A DNA stretch of 37,763 nucleotides from Mesonia sp. K7 (GCF_003233725.1 NZ_QKQV01000019.1:1-37763); one strand, 5' to 3'. Shown: positions 1 through 8,677, counted from the first letter of the stretch. Numbers and translations: made by a program. The notes: a model not told the origin generated them from the sequence alone.

Positions 1-124
1 TTTCATCAAAAAACAATTACTATTTTTAATAATGAAATAAATGTTTAATAACGGTCAACTCTATTCAGGGAAGTTCAATCCTGAGAAGTTTAAGTAAATG
101 GTATTGTAGCTATACTATATCTTA

Positions 125-146
125 ATACATATAATTTTGTATGTAT
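125..146 (+). promoter_or_regulatory. Promoter with flanking operator arms for a broken XRE gene
   Basis: The 7-nt arms ATACATA (125-131) and TATGTAT (140-146) are exact inverted repeats. They bracket TAATTTTG (132-139), which fits the Bacteroidota -7 box TAnnTTTG. The start codon of the small XRE relic lies 28 bases downstream. The layout matches the two other XRE promoters in this window (8650-8677 and 17383-17433), so autoregulation by the lost or truncated protein is the likely origin. Function is inferred from layout only. Confidence 0.45.
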
Positions 147-173
147 ATTCAATATTATATTTAAAAACATATA

Positions 174-353
174 ATGAAGAATTTAGCTGATTTTGTTAAA
201 GAACGTCGTAAAGCATTAGGTTTGATTACTTAAACTGATGAAAGTGTCATATCTAGAAATACTAACAGAACGATAGGCTATAATAGAATGATGTCGCTAA
301 CTAAAATCGAAAAATATTTCATTTATCATAAATTAAGATTTATGATAATATGA
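174..353 (+). pseudogene. Truncated XRE/HipB-like antitoxin relic
   Basis: An ATG at 174 opens a frame starting MKNLADFVKERRKALGL, which is how many Bacteroidota HipB-type helix-turn-helix antitoxins begin. A TAA stop at 231-233 ends it after 19 codons. The same frame then stays open to a TGA at 351-353, with residues reminiscent of the recognition helix (SVISRNT) and the following helix (SLTKIEKYF). This looks like a nonsense-disrupted, partly degraded gene of about 59 codons. No HipA-like partner follows, and the end of the convergent Roco gene overlaps it. The family call rests on the short N-terminus. Confidence 0.5.
323..348 (-). terminator. AT-only hairpin at the end of the Roco gene
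   Basis: An 11-nt perfect inverted repeat, TTATCATAAAT (323-333) and ATTTATGATAA (338-348), has a 4-nt loop and includes the stop codon of the Roco gene (326-328). On the minus strand a short T-run follows at about 310-315. A weak or bidirectional terminator between convergent genes is plausible, but the stem has almost no GC pairs. Confidence 0.35.
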
Positions 354-3010
354 TATAGAAATAATTTTGTGTTGTTACGATGATATACGGTTTTGAAAAC
401 TTTCATTTCTGATGAACCTAAATAAATTTCGGAAACATCAGTGTTACTATCTAGAACAATATTTTTTAAATCAATTTCATTTAAATATGCTAGATATTTA
501 ATGGTTAAAAGATCAAAGTCTTCTACTTTAGAATATACCCCAATATATTTCTCTTTAAGACCGTTGGAGTCATATTTCAGTAATGTTTTTTCTATATGAG
601 TTGAAATATTACGCCTGTCCATACTTTTTAAAATAAAACCTTCATAAAAAGATATCATTTCACCTTCTAAGGTTTCAATTGTAAAATCTAATTCTCCAGC
701 TTTCTTACCTGAGCTAGATTTACCTCTTAGGGATTGCTCATTTAAAAAATAATTACTTTTTATAATGTGAGCTCTAAAAATATCTTGAAAATAAATGTTA
801 ATTTCATCTTCATTAAAATCTTTAATTTGATTATATCTAGTTTGTAATGTTGAACCTGTACTTATTAATTTTCTTAAGAGGTCTTTTTTAGAATTTTCAT
901 CTGATCTATAGCCAATCATCATATTCTTAATATCAACCTGTTCAGTACTTTGTTGACAATAAATATATTCTTTGTCTTTTTTTAAAAAATTTATTAGTGT
1001 AGCTCTTTTGAATAGATAAGGAGAAGATGAATGAGAACATTCATTGCAATTGCAAGCTAAATATTCATTGGTATCAGTTTCAGCTATTTTAATGTCTGTA
1101 TGTATTTCTTTTATTTCGTGTTCAATAATGTTGAATAGAGGCGTGACCAACGAGCCTTTAACATATACTTTCAATTCTCGATTATGAACATCTGATATTA
1201 TTAAGGCTTCACTGTTTTCGGTATTTAATATCATTCCGTATTTCCAGATATTATTTCCTTTAATGTAATTGTTAAGCCGGCATATTAGTCTTTCTATAAC
1301 GCCAGATGGCATAAAATTATAATGAATTTTGTATTGTAGAGAGTTCATTTCATTTAGAAAGTTGTCAATTAATTTGTAATCATTTGGATATGGCGGTAAT
1401 AATGTTGGAATAATATATTCTTGTGGAGAACCTAAAATTTTATAACATATTTCGAATTTTTCCATTAATAAAATAATATCAAAAAACTTATCGTAAGGAT
1501 AATTAGAATTATCGAATAGTTCTTCTAATATATCAGCAGAAAATAAACCATTATTTTTTTGAACTTTAATCGAATTTATTAGTAAATATATAGCGTTTGT
1601 TAACCATTCGGGGTTAATTACAATTAGATTTTTTAAATAGAAATCACTTTGAAAATGTATGATTACGCCCAAATCATTTAAATATCTACTGATATATGCA
1701 ATGTCTTTTTTGTTTGAAGAATTACATATTTTTTTAAATTCATCAAGATTCAAATAATCTTGAGAGCTTTCTTTAAGTTCTCTCCTGATTCGATCCCAAG
1801 ATTTAGGTAGTGAATCACCTATGTGTGGCAAATTTAGAATTACACTTTCTATTTCAGTATTTAAATTCTCAAGTCCTGATTTATTTAAACAAGATATTTC
1901 TAAAAATGATACAATGTTGCTAAATCTTCTCTTGTAATATTCTTCATCTATAAGCTTAACCCTAATATCAGCCTTATTCATCACAATAATTACAGGGCTA
2001 TTATTACTCAATCTTTTTATTGTGTTCAGCCAATATTCAAAACTCTCTATTTCATCATCAGATCGAGGTTCCCATATTAATAAGTATATTGATCTTTGAG
2101 TTAAAAAAAACTGATGAGTAGAATAAAGTATTTCTTGGCCTCCAAAATCCCATATATTAATTATAATTTCTTTTTCAAAATAAATATTATTGTCTATAAA
2201 AAAAGGTTGTTGTTCAAGTCTTAATTGTAATAATGTATCTTCTGATAAATCAAGTTCTGATATATGATAATATCGTAAAACATTTTTCGGTATTGATAAA
2301 TTATTGTCATCATCATCGATATCAAAATCCGAATCTAATATTTGGAAATACAGATTTTGGATATTTGAAAAATGGTCATAATAAGGCTTTTTAGCTGGAA
2401 AAAGAATATTCTTTTTAACTGTCTGAACATTAATACCGTGTGTTGTTTTTTCTTTACCAACCTTAACTTTATATTTTTTGTTAGCGAGAACCTTCATCAG
2501 TGTTGTCTTTCCAACATTTCCTTTTCCCACTATTAAAAGTTTTGATTCAAAAAGTTTTTCTGTAGCATCTCTACTTCTTAATTGATCAAAATAAAAATCT
2601 ATATAACCTAAATCATTTGATGCTAATATTTCTATAGGTAATCCATCTAAAAAGGGGTTGTCTTCAAAAATTATTTCTGCATTAATAAAAAATAGATCAT
2701 TAGGAATATGATTTAATAAATTAGAGGAAATATTTAAAGTTTGTAGGCTATAATAAAGTCCTTCTATGAAATGTATGTCTTGAAGTAAATTATTACTAAG
2801 GTTAAGTGTTTGAAGGTTAGTTAATTTTGATAAGCAAAGGGGAAATTCTTTAAAGTTATTATGACTTACATCTATTTCCAAAAGATATATCATGTCAGAA
2901 ATATCTTCAGGAATATTATCAAGGTGTAGGCAAGACAAATCAAGAAACAATAATCTATCTTCACGTACTTTTTTAATTCTCTTTTTTGCTTCTTGAATAT
3001 AATTATTCAC
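326..3010 (-). CDS. LRR-Roc-COR (Roco-family) GTPase with possible nuclease-like C-terminus
   Basis: This 894-aa protein starts with leucine-rich repeats (about residues 20-130, LxxLxxLxLsxNxL pattern). A Roc GTPase domain follows, with P-loop GKGNVGKT (162-169), switch motif DFGG (288-291) and NKAD (345-348). A COR-like region spans about 400-640. Next comes a cysteine cluster CNCNEC (653-658) with a further Cys at about 685, a pattern I associate with the segment after COR in bacterial Roco proteins. The tail has GELDF (772-776) and YEGFILK (789-795), which could be a degenerate PD-(D/E)xK-type core. The start is GTG at 3010; the frame is open to 3049 with no ATG, and the next Met is residue 40. 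It lies 210 bases downstream of the methyltransferase gene on the same strand. Roco identity is firm; the nuclease idea and any defence role are inference. Confidence 0.88.
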   Translation of the reverse strand: MNNYIQEAKKRIKKVREDRLLFLDLSCLHLDNIPEDISDMIYLLEIDVSHNNFKEFPLCLSKLTNLQTLNLSNNLLQDIHFIEGLYYSLQTLNISSNLLNHIPNDLFFINAEIIFEDNPFLDGLPIEILASNDLGYIDFYFDQLRSRDATEKLFESKLLIVGKGNVGKTTLMKVLANKKYKVKVGKEKTTHGINVQTVKKNILFPAKKPYYDHFSNIQNLYFQILDSDFDIDDDDNNLSIPKNVLRYYHISELDLSEDTLLQLRLEQQPFFIDNNIYFEKEIIINIWDFGGQEILYSTHQFFLTQRSIYLLIWEPRSDDEIESFEYWLNTIKRLSNNSPVIIVMNKADIRVKLIDEEYYKRRFSNIVSFLEISCLNKSGLENLNTEIESVILNLPHIGDSLPKSWDRIRRELKESSQDYLNLDEFKKICNSSNKKDIAYISRYLNDLGVIIHFQSDFYLKNLIVINPEWLTNAIYLLINSIKVQKNNGLFSADILEELFDNSNYPYDKFFDIILLMEKFEICYKILGSPQEYIIPTLLPPYPNDYKLIDNFLNEMNSLQYKIHYNFMPSGVIERLICRLNNYIKGNNIWKYGMILNTENSEALIISDVHNRELKVYVKGSLVTPLFNIIEHEIKEIHTDIKIAETDTNEYLACNCNECSHSSSPYLFKRATLINFLKKDKEYIYCQQSTEQVDIKNMMIGYRSDENSKKDLLRKLISTGSTLQTRYNQIKDFNEDEINIYFQDIFRAHIIKSNYFLNEQSLRGKSSSGKKAGELDFTIETLEGEMISFYEGFILKSMDRRNISTHIEKTLLKYDSNGLKEKYIGVYSKVEDFDLLTIKYLAYLNEIDLKNIVLDSNTDVSEIYLGSSEMKVFKTVYHRNNTKLFLYHIIINLNL

Positions 3011-3219
3011 ATCAATATTTTTACTTTTCCAATTATCTTTCTGTAATATTTAGGATAATTCTATTTCACACCTTGGTTCCATAATTTAATATTTCCGGAT
3101 TATCTTCATTAATAATTAAAATAAACTTCAACATCATTAAAATTAATAAATTCAATAAATCTTGATATAATTTCTACTTAATGAATATAATTTATATTGG
3201 AAGAAATAGACATGAATTT

Positions 3220-4815
3220 CTATTTACGGTGTCTTTTTTTTACTAACTTCTTTCTGATTAATTCAATTTTATTGATTTCTTCGGTTGTAAGATTAAGAGA
3301 GCTATTTAATATTTGATGATTATATTTTAATAGAACATCTTCAATGTCCTGCTTACCTTTAAAATCTTTTTTATATGAACTAAAATCTTTATGAATAGCC
3401 ATTGGTACAGGTAAGACTCTAAATTCATTTGGTGTAAGTTCTAAAACGCCACCACCATAATAACGCCCTTCTAATTCAGCAAAAGCCAACGTTAATGAAT
3501 TGTAGAATGAGAATATAAAATCATTTAAATTGTAATCATTTTTAATAGATACATTATAAGCACTATCAGTTACAAATACATTCGCCTCATTCTTTAATAA
3601 CTTTGGATATTCGTGTGCTCTTTTAAAGAAAAAGGCTTTTGATTGTTTAGAAATATTCGGTACTTGATACCAATGATTTCTTTGTTTACATTTGAATCTA
3701 TCTTGAAGTTTTCCTTCTTCGCCTAAATCTATATATGCCTTTACATTTGAAGGAATATTTTCAACATCTAAACCATTAAAATCCAATAAAAAAGCTGGTT
3801 TGTTTTCTTTTATTAATTTTGAATAATCATATTTATTAAAAGACACAGAGCCATTAACGAAAAAACCTTTTTGCACTATTGGTTTTGCATAATCTTTTAA
3901 ATCAAATTTATCTAAAGTTTCTTTAACAACAATGAAATAATTGTTTGCGGCAGTAACTATACCTGCTTTATTATCTACATAATCAGAAACAAGACTTAAA
4001 TCTTTTTTTATGTTCTCAAGGAATGTATGTTCTTCTGGCGTTATAAAATGATGTGTCCATTTTTTACTTGACTCTGATACACTTTCATTACTATACAATC
4101 TGAAACTTCTATTTTGAAGCTCATCCATTGATTTGATTGTTGTATAAAATGTACCTGGTACTTTATGCTTTTTATAGCCTATTAACAATACTGTATCTTG
4201 ACCTTTACACTCCAAAAATTGAAGTTCGTCGAACATAAAAATCTCGATACGCTCAAAGTTTTTTTTAAGCAAATCTCTTATTTCTTCTGTAAACTTTACC
4301 TGTAGTAATTCTAGTGGAAGCACAAAAGCTAAAAGACCATTTTTCTGTAGTTTAGAAATACCGCTAACAAGAAATGATGTCCAAATATTATTTATTTTTC
4401 TATCAGCAAGGTTTTGTTCTAAATGAATTTCTTTAGCTAGTGCCTTTTGTTCATCAGTGAGGTAATTACTTTTTACATAAGGTGGGTTTCCCAAGATAGC
4501 AGAAAATTTCTTTTTACTATCAGAGTGAAAATTCAAATAATCTTTGTTTAAAGCTACCAATGTGATAGAATTATTAGTCTTTTTCTTTTTTGCTTTTTTT
4601 AATTCTTCCTTTTCCCTTTCAACAATAGTTAAATCAATTTTATTAAAATTATTTAGTGCTTCTGTTTCATTTATAGCCTGTACAAAATTACCATCGCCGA
4701 CACTTGGTTCGAGCACAGAGATATTAAGTTTATCTATTTGAGATAAACAATAATCAGCAATAAATTTTGCTAAATTAAGAGGTGTGTAATATGAGCCTAT
4801 ACTTTTTTTATTCAT
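3220..4815 (-). CDS. N6-adenine DNA methyltransferase (class with NPPY motif)
   Basis: This 531-aa protein has the M.TaqI/Eco57I-type layout. Motif X-like GSYYTP is at residues 7-12, SAM-binding motif I (VLEPSVGDGNF) at 34-44, and catalytic motif IV NPPY at 110-113. The C-terminal half (about 240-500) is suited to be the target-recognition domain. No PD-(D/E)xK nuclease is fused at the N-terminus, unlike the larger type IIG enzymes, so cleavage would need a partner. The ATG overlaps the stop of the upstream HNH gene in an ATGA junction (4812-4815), which indicates translational coupling. It is the last gene of the XRE/GHKL/receiver/HNH operon. Its likely role is to mark host DNA for the system; target specificity cannot be read from the sequence. 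Confidence 0.92.
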   Translation of the reverse strand: MNKKSIGSYYTPLNLAKFIADYCLSQIDKLNISVLEPSVGDGNFVQAINETEALNNFNKIDLTIVEREKEELKKAKKKKTNNSITLVALNKDYLNFHSDSKKKFSAILGNPPYVKSNYLTDEQKALAKEIHLEQNLADRKINNIWTSFLVSGISKLQKNGLLAFVLPLELLQVKFTEEIRDLLKKNFERIEIFMFDELQFLECKGQDTVLLIGYKKHKVPGTFYTTIKSMDELQNRSFRLYSNESVSESSKKWTHHFITPEEHTFLENIKKDLSLVSDYVDNKAGIVTAANNYFIVVKETLDKFDLKDYAKPIVQKGFFVNGSVSFNKYDYSKLIKENKPAFLLDFNGLDVENIPSNVKAYIDLGEEGKLQDRFKCKQRNHWYQVPNISKQSKAFFFKRAHEYPKLLKNEANVFVTDSAYNVSIKNDYNLNDFIFSFYNSLTLAFAELEGRYYGGGVLELTPNEFRVLPVPMAIHKDFSSYKKDFKGKQDIEDVLLKYNHQILNSSLNLTTEEINKIELIRKKLVKKRHRK

Positions 4816-5429
4816 TTTCTAATTTCAGCCAATTTGTATGGTCTTATATTATTTCGTTTTTGGGTTGTCTTAAGCAATTCAATTATGCCTTTATTAGACT
4901 CCTTTAATAACTCTTTTGTATCTATTATTTCTTGCAGCGATTCAATAGCTTTCGTAACATTTTCTGCTCTTTGCTGTAAAACTGTTTCACGCCTTTCATA
5001 CAACAATTGTGGTCGATTTAAATAAAGTCTTTCTGTCATATATCTAGTACTAATATATTTACCATTGACTTTATAATCATCACTACTAATCTCAAATAAT
5101 TCCGAATAATTGTATTCAGAAGGATCTGGATAACAAATTATATCTAAATCATCTGCATCATTTGGCCAGTCATTGCTCTTAAACCTATTGCATATAGGAC
5201 AACTGTAGAATAAGTTACAAATATCATTCTCTAAAGCTTTAAATTTTTCAATTGATTTTGGCTTATAATGCTCGATATGATAATGGTCAATACCTCCAAA
5301 TTGTGCTTCATTTATTGAACAATAAATACATTGAAAAAAACACTCTTCTGCTATTTGCTCTTTCCAATCTGTATATATTCCTTTTTCCGGTTGAGTAGCC
5401 TTGTCTTTAATTATAAGTTTCCAATTCAC
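4812..5429 (-). CDS. HNH endonuclease
   Basis: This 205-aa protein has a compact HNH/treble-clef signature: CIYC (34-37), DHYHIEHYKPKS (48-59) with the general-base histidine candidates, then CPIC followed by Asn (77-81). These are the zinc ligands and metal-binding residues expected of HNH nucleases of the type found beside ATPases in defence loci. The C-terminal part (about 120-205) is helical and has no motif I recognise. The gene is coupled at both ends: its start lies at the end of the receiver gene (5429) and its stop overlaps the methyltransferase start. It is the obvious candidate for the DNA-cleaving subunit of this operon; that role is inferred. Confidence 0.88.
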   Translation of the reverse strand: MNWKLIIKDKATQPEKGIYTDWKEQIAEECFFQCIYCSINEAQFGGIDHYHIEHYKPKSIEKFKALENDICNLFYSCPICNRFKSNDWPNDADDLDIICYPDPSEYNYSELFEISSDDYKVNGKYISTRYMTERLYLNRPQLLYERRETVLQQRAENVTKAIESLQEIIDTKELLKESNKGIIELLKTTQKRNNIRPYKLAEIRK

Positions 5430-6088
5430 TATTCCTTGATTTTATTTTCAATTTTCTTCTGAAGCTCTTCTAAAAATTGAATTTTACCTTCATACTCATC
5501 TAACCAATCCTTTCTTTCTCCTAAACCACTATCGATTTGAACATTTAGTTTAAGTTGTAACGCTTTCAAGCGTATTAAATCATTTTCATCACTCTTACCC
5601 GATGCTACTAACTCCGACAAATGCTTTAATTCTGAAAGCTCTGAAATATTTTCATCTAAAAAACTTTGACTTGCACGGATAAACCTTTTTACATATTTCT
5701 CACCATCATTAATAAATTCTTCTCTACCTATAATATCTTCAAACTCACTAAACTTTTCCTGTAAGTCGTCATCATTTTTGTGTGACGTTATTACATAGAT
5801 TGGAATATCTTTAAAATATTTTCTTATCTCTAAAACAAGCTGATTTCCTCTATAGCCGACAGGACCTTTTCCCCCTTCAGAATCATTATGCATTTGTTCA
5901 TCAAAAATTAAACAAACTATATCATTTTGCTCTACCCAATCTTTGTATTGAGCTATTGAATCATCAGGAAAAGGAAATGTATCAACCACCTCAATACTAG
6001 AATCAAAATTTTCTAAATGAGATTCAAGAATTGTTTTTAACGTTTCTCTTTGCGCTTTATCATCATCTATAATGCCTATTTTACTCAT
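5429..6088 (-). CDS. Response-regulator receiver protein without a known output domain
   Basis: The N-terminal 125 residues form a CheY-like receiver. There is an acidic pocket DDD at residues 8-10, a phosphoacceptor candidate Asp63 in LIFDEQ, and a TS pair at 101-102 before HKND. About 95 residues follow that look helical and coiled-coil, with many Glu, Leu and Lys. No DNA-binding or enzymatic output domain is visible, so it may act by binding another subunit. I chose ATG 6088 because MSKIGIIDDD is the natural receiver start and it lies 2 bases after the kinase stop (6091-6093). An in-frame upstream start at 6124 would add 12 basic residues and overlap the kinase gene by 33 bases. It is paired with the adjacent GHKL/histidine-kinase protein. 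Confidence 0.87.
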   Translation of the reverse strand: MSKIGIIDDDKAQRETLKTILESHLENFDSSIEVVDTFPFPDDSIAQYKDWVEQNDIVCLIFDEQMHNDSEGGKGPVGYRGNQLVLEIRKYFKDIPIYVITSHKNDDDLQEKFSEFEDIIGREEFINDGEKYVKRFIRASQSFLDENISELSELKHLSELVASGKSDENDLIRLKALQLKLNVQIDSGLGERKDWLDEYEGKIQFLEELQKKIENKIKE

Positions 6089-6090
6089 AA

Positions 6091-8436
6091 CTAATTTCTT
6101 TGTTTTCTTTCTTTTGGAAGCCAAATTTTAAACCTAGCTCCTTTTAATATAGGGTCTTTATCAAAAGAAATATTACCGTTTAAATCGTTTACTATAGAAT
6201 TTACAACTGTAAGACCAAGACCAGTACCAATACTCTTACTACTCTGTGTTGGATTTACTTTAGTTGAAAAAAGCGGTTCAAATAATCTATGTTCAAACTC
6301 TTTAGAAATACCTGGTCCAGAATCAGAAACAATAAGAGAATATCCATTTTCTATCAATTTTTTTGGCTCCTTCAAGCCTTCTTCTATTAATCTAACTTCT
6401 ATCAATCTCTTACCGGACTTCAAGGTAGCAGCTGTATAAGCATTTGTCAAAAGGTTAATTAAAACTGTTTCAATATCCATTTGAAACGTATATGTATAAA
6501 TATCTTTAAGTTCTGTATTAATGCTTATTGAAGCAGCTTTATATGCCGGTTCTAACTCATTAACGACCGACTGTATGATTTTAGCAATATTTACATTTTT
6601 TTTATTACGCTTTTCTCTTTGAACTCTTGTTAATGCGTAAGCACCCCATGCAGCAACTCTTTTCGACGATTTTACAGCTTTTTCGATTTCTACAATCGCA
6701 TCCTCTACTTTTGGAACTTTTCTAGATAATGCAAGTTTTGCTGCCATTACAGAACCTTTAAGTTGGGTTATGGAACCTTCCGTTTCATGTCCGAAAACCG
6801 CAGAAGATATTCCGATTGTAGCCAAACCACTTAAGGTTCTATTCCAATTAAGAAGTTCAGTTATAGTTTTTTCAACTTTATCAGTTGTACCGCTTAAGTC
6901 ATTTACATTTTTTTGAACTCTCTCTTTAATATGACTAGCTATATCAGAGTTATTTTGAATATCTAAATTGATACTATACAAATCCCTTTCAATACTGTTT
7001 AAAGCTTTTATTATTCTTTCAGTTCTTGACTCTTTACTACGTGATTTTCTTTTAGCTTCATTAATTTTTGGTATTAATTTGGTTCTGTAAGATTCAAGCA
7101 TATTTATAGTACCCATTACCAAACTTTTTAAATCATAAAAAGCTTCTGATTCCACCAAACCCTCTCTTGCAGCACTATCTGCTAATTCTATATTAGAATC
7201 TCTAGCTATAAAAACAGCACCAACTAATTGATTTGGGGTAACACTATAATTTGCAGATCTACTAATACCAGCCGGATCTTTAGCTTTCCTATCTGCCAAT
7301 CCTAACCAATCATATCCAAATTGAGAACTTGGGAAGCCATAAGGCTTGACAACTATTCGGTCACGATATATTTTAATTCCAGCATTGTTGTCGAGAAATT
7401 CTCTTAATTTGGTTAGATTAAATTCAAGATCTTTAACTGATGCACTCTCTCTTAAAAAGAAATAAAGTTTAATAGTAGCTGAACCAGATCTAATTTTATT
7501 GTCAACTAAGTTAGTGGTATCAATGCCTGCTCTTGTTAACAAATTAGACCACTCAATTTTTTCAATAACCTCTTTTTTATTGTATTTGTCCCAATAAGTA
7601 TAAATTATTTCTGTACCTGTCCCTGGATAATAAGCTTCAATTTTAATTTCAGCTGCATCAAGATAATTTGAGTTAATTTCTTCTGATGGAAGAGGATAGA
7701 CATCGTTAACTAAGGAAATATGAAAATCTTCAACACCCTCAAAAGGTGGAGTTAATGCTGATAGTTCTTGAAAAAGATTTTCAATATTTATTTTTGACCA
7801 TGATTGACGTTGCTCTTCAATTAATATTTCCGTTCCAGTCGTGGAAGGTTTACCATTAGTTAAGGGTAAATTAATTTCTTTTGGCTCAAAAATTTGAACA
7901 CGAATATCTGAAAGAGATTTTCCTTCTACATCAAAATCATCCCAATTGACTTTTAAGCCTATAAGTTTTTCATCTTTAGATTTTGTTCTTAATTCTAGTT
8001 TTGAACCTAGTCTATCAGTAGATATACGCCCAATTCCTTTTTCGCCAGTTTTCCTACGTCCTAACTTACTTTTTGTTGAAACCCTTTTACCTGAATACCC
8101 AATGCGTAACCAATTATTCTTCAATTCCTCTGGTTTCATACCAAAACCATTATCTGCAACACGTATAATATCTTTAGTTTCAGAGAAAATCTCAATATCT
8201 ACTTTCGTAGCATCAGCATCATAGCTGTTTTTTACCAACTCTAACAAAGCAGTTGAATGATCTTTAATGCTATCTCTTCCCAAATGAATTAAAGTTTTAG
8301 CATCAATATAAAATCTTTGATTTGTAGGATCCAGCTTTGCTAATTCTGTAGACAATGAAACAATATCATCTAAATTTGGCGGGTTACTTTGTATGGCCAA
8401 AAGTAATTTTGCTTGTATTTCTTCAGATTTACTCAC
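6091..8436 (-). CDS. Dual-GHKL protein: MORC/Hsp90-like ATPase fused to a histidine kinase
   Basis: This 781-aa protein carries two GHKL ATP-binding modules. The first (about 45-250) has N-box ELVKNSYDAD (66-75), DNGFGM (95-100) and GEKGIGR (131-137), typical of MutL/Hsp90/MORC-type ATPases. A middle region (about 260-450) may be the S5-like part. A helical segment (450-610) contains an H-box candidate FGHETEGS with His550. The second module (610-775) has NLLTNA (661-666), DSGPGI (705-710) and GTGLGL (737-742), the N, G1 and G2 boxes of a histidine kinase. There is no transmembrane segment, so it should act in the cytoplasm. It starts with GTG at 8436, sharing one base with the XRE stop. Prokaryotic MORC-like ATPases are known from restriction-modification neighbourhoods. 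The combination with a kinase half and a cognate receiver suggests ATP-driven sensing passed on by phosphotransfer. Confidence 0.9.
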   Translation of the reverse strand: MSKSEEIQAKLLLAIQSNPPNLDDIVSLSTELAKLDPTNQRFYIDAKTLIHLGRDSIKDHSTALLELVKNSYDADATKVDIEIFSETKDIIRVADNGFGMKPEELKNNWLRIGYSGKRVSTKSKLGRRKTGEKGIGRISTDRLGSKLELRTKSKDEKLIGLKVNWDDFDVEGKSLSDIRVQIFEPKEINLPLTNGKPSTTGTEILIEEQRQSWSKINIENLFQELSALTPPFEGVEDFHISLVNDVYPLPSEEINSNYLDAAEIKIEAYYPGTGTEIIYTYWDKYNKKEVIEKIEWSNLLTRAGIDTTNLVDNKIRSGSATIKLYFFLRESASVKDLEFNLTKLREFLDNNAGIKIYRDRIVVKPYGFPSSQFGYDWLGLADRKAKDPAGISRSANYSVTPNQLVGAVFIARDSNIELADSAAREGLVESEAFYDLKSLVMGTINMLESYRTKLIPKINEAKRKSRSKESRTERIIKALNSIERDLYSINLDIQNNSDIASHIKERVQKNVNDLSGTTDKVEKTITELLNWNRTLSGLATIGISSAVFGHETEGSITQLKGSVMAAKLALSRKVPKVEDAIVEIEKAVKSSKRVAAWGAYALTRVQREKRNKKNVNIAKIIQSVVNELEPAYKAASISINTELKDIYTYTFQMDIETVLINLLTNAYTAATLKSGKRLIEVRLIEEGLKEPKKLIENGYSLIVSDSGPGISKEFEHRLFEPLFSTKVNPTQSSKSIGTGLGLTVVNSIVNDLNGNISFDKDPILKGARFKIWLPKERKQRN

Positions 8437-8639
8437 TATGAATTAATTAGGTTTCTTGGATTAATGTTTAAAGCTTTTGCTATTTTGAATAGTGTTGGTA
8501 GTGATGGCTGTCTATGATTTGTACACCAATTAGATATGGTTGTTTCACTCATATCCAATTTTTTTGCCAACCATTTATTGGATTTATTTTTTTCTGCTAG
8601 AACAATTTTTATCCTATTGTAACTATTAAATACAAGCAT
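8436..8639 (-). CDS. XRE-family controller protein
   Basis: This 67-aa protein is almost entirely one Cro/C1-type helix-turn-helix: NKWLAKKLDMSETTISNWC is followed by PSLPTLFKIAKALNI. It resembles the controller (C) proteins of restriction-modification operons. I chose ATG 8639. An upstream TTG at 8660 falls inside the -7 promoter box and is unlikely. It is first in the five-gene operon, with its TAG stop sharing a base with the GTG of the next gene. The palindrome at 8650-8677 covering its promoter suggests that it regulates its own operon. Confidence 0.88.
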   Translation of the reverse strand: MLVFNSYNRIKIVLAEKNKSNKWLAKKLDMSETTISNWCTNHRQPSLPTLFKIAKALNINPRNLINS

Positions 8640-8649
8640 ATTATTTACA

Positions 8650-8677
8650 CTAAAACACAAATATATTTAAGTTTTAG
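8650..8677 (-). promoter_or_regulatory. Promoter/operator of the XRE-led defence-like operon
   Basis: On the minus strand TATATTTG (8665-8658) matches the Bacteroidota -7 consensus TAnnTTTG. It sits between exact inverted arms CTAAAAC (8650-8656) and GTTTTAG (8671-8677). Transcription would start near 8652, giving a leader of about a dozen bases before ATG 8639. A repressor bound to the arms would cover the box, so negative autoregulation by the XRE protein is the simplest reading. No clear -33 element was seen. Confidence 0.6.

Noticed and set aside
6088-6124. Upstream start of the receiver gene at 6124
   Set aside because: It would add 12 basic residues, overlap the kinase gene by 33 bases and precede the natural receiver start MSKIGIIDDD.
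3220-8660. Calling the five-gene operon a known two-component defence system (Detocs-type) or BREX/DISARM
   Set aside because: The expected partner genes (phosphatase-type or PglZ, helicase and others) are absent, and the dual-GHKL/HNH/methyltransferase set does not fit those definitions.
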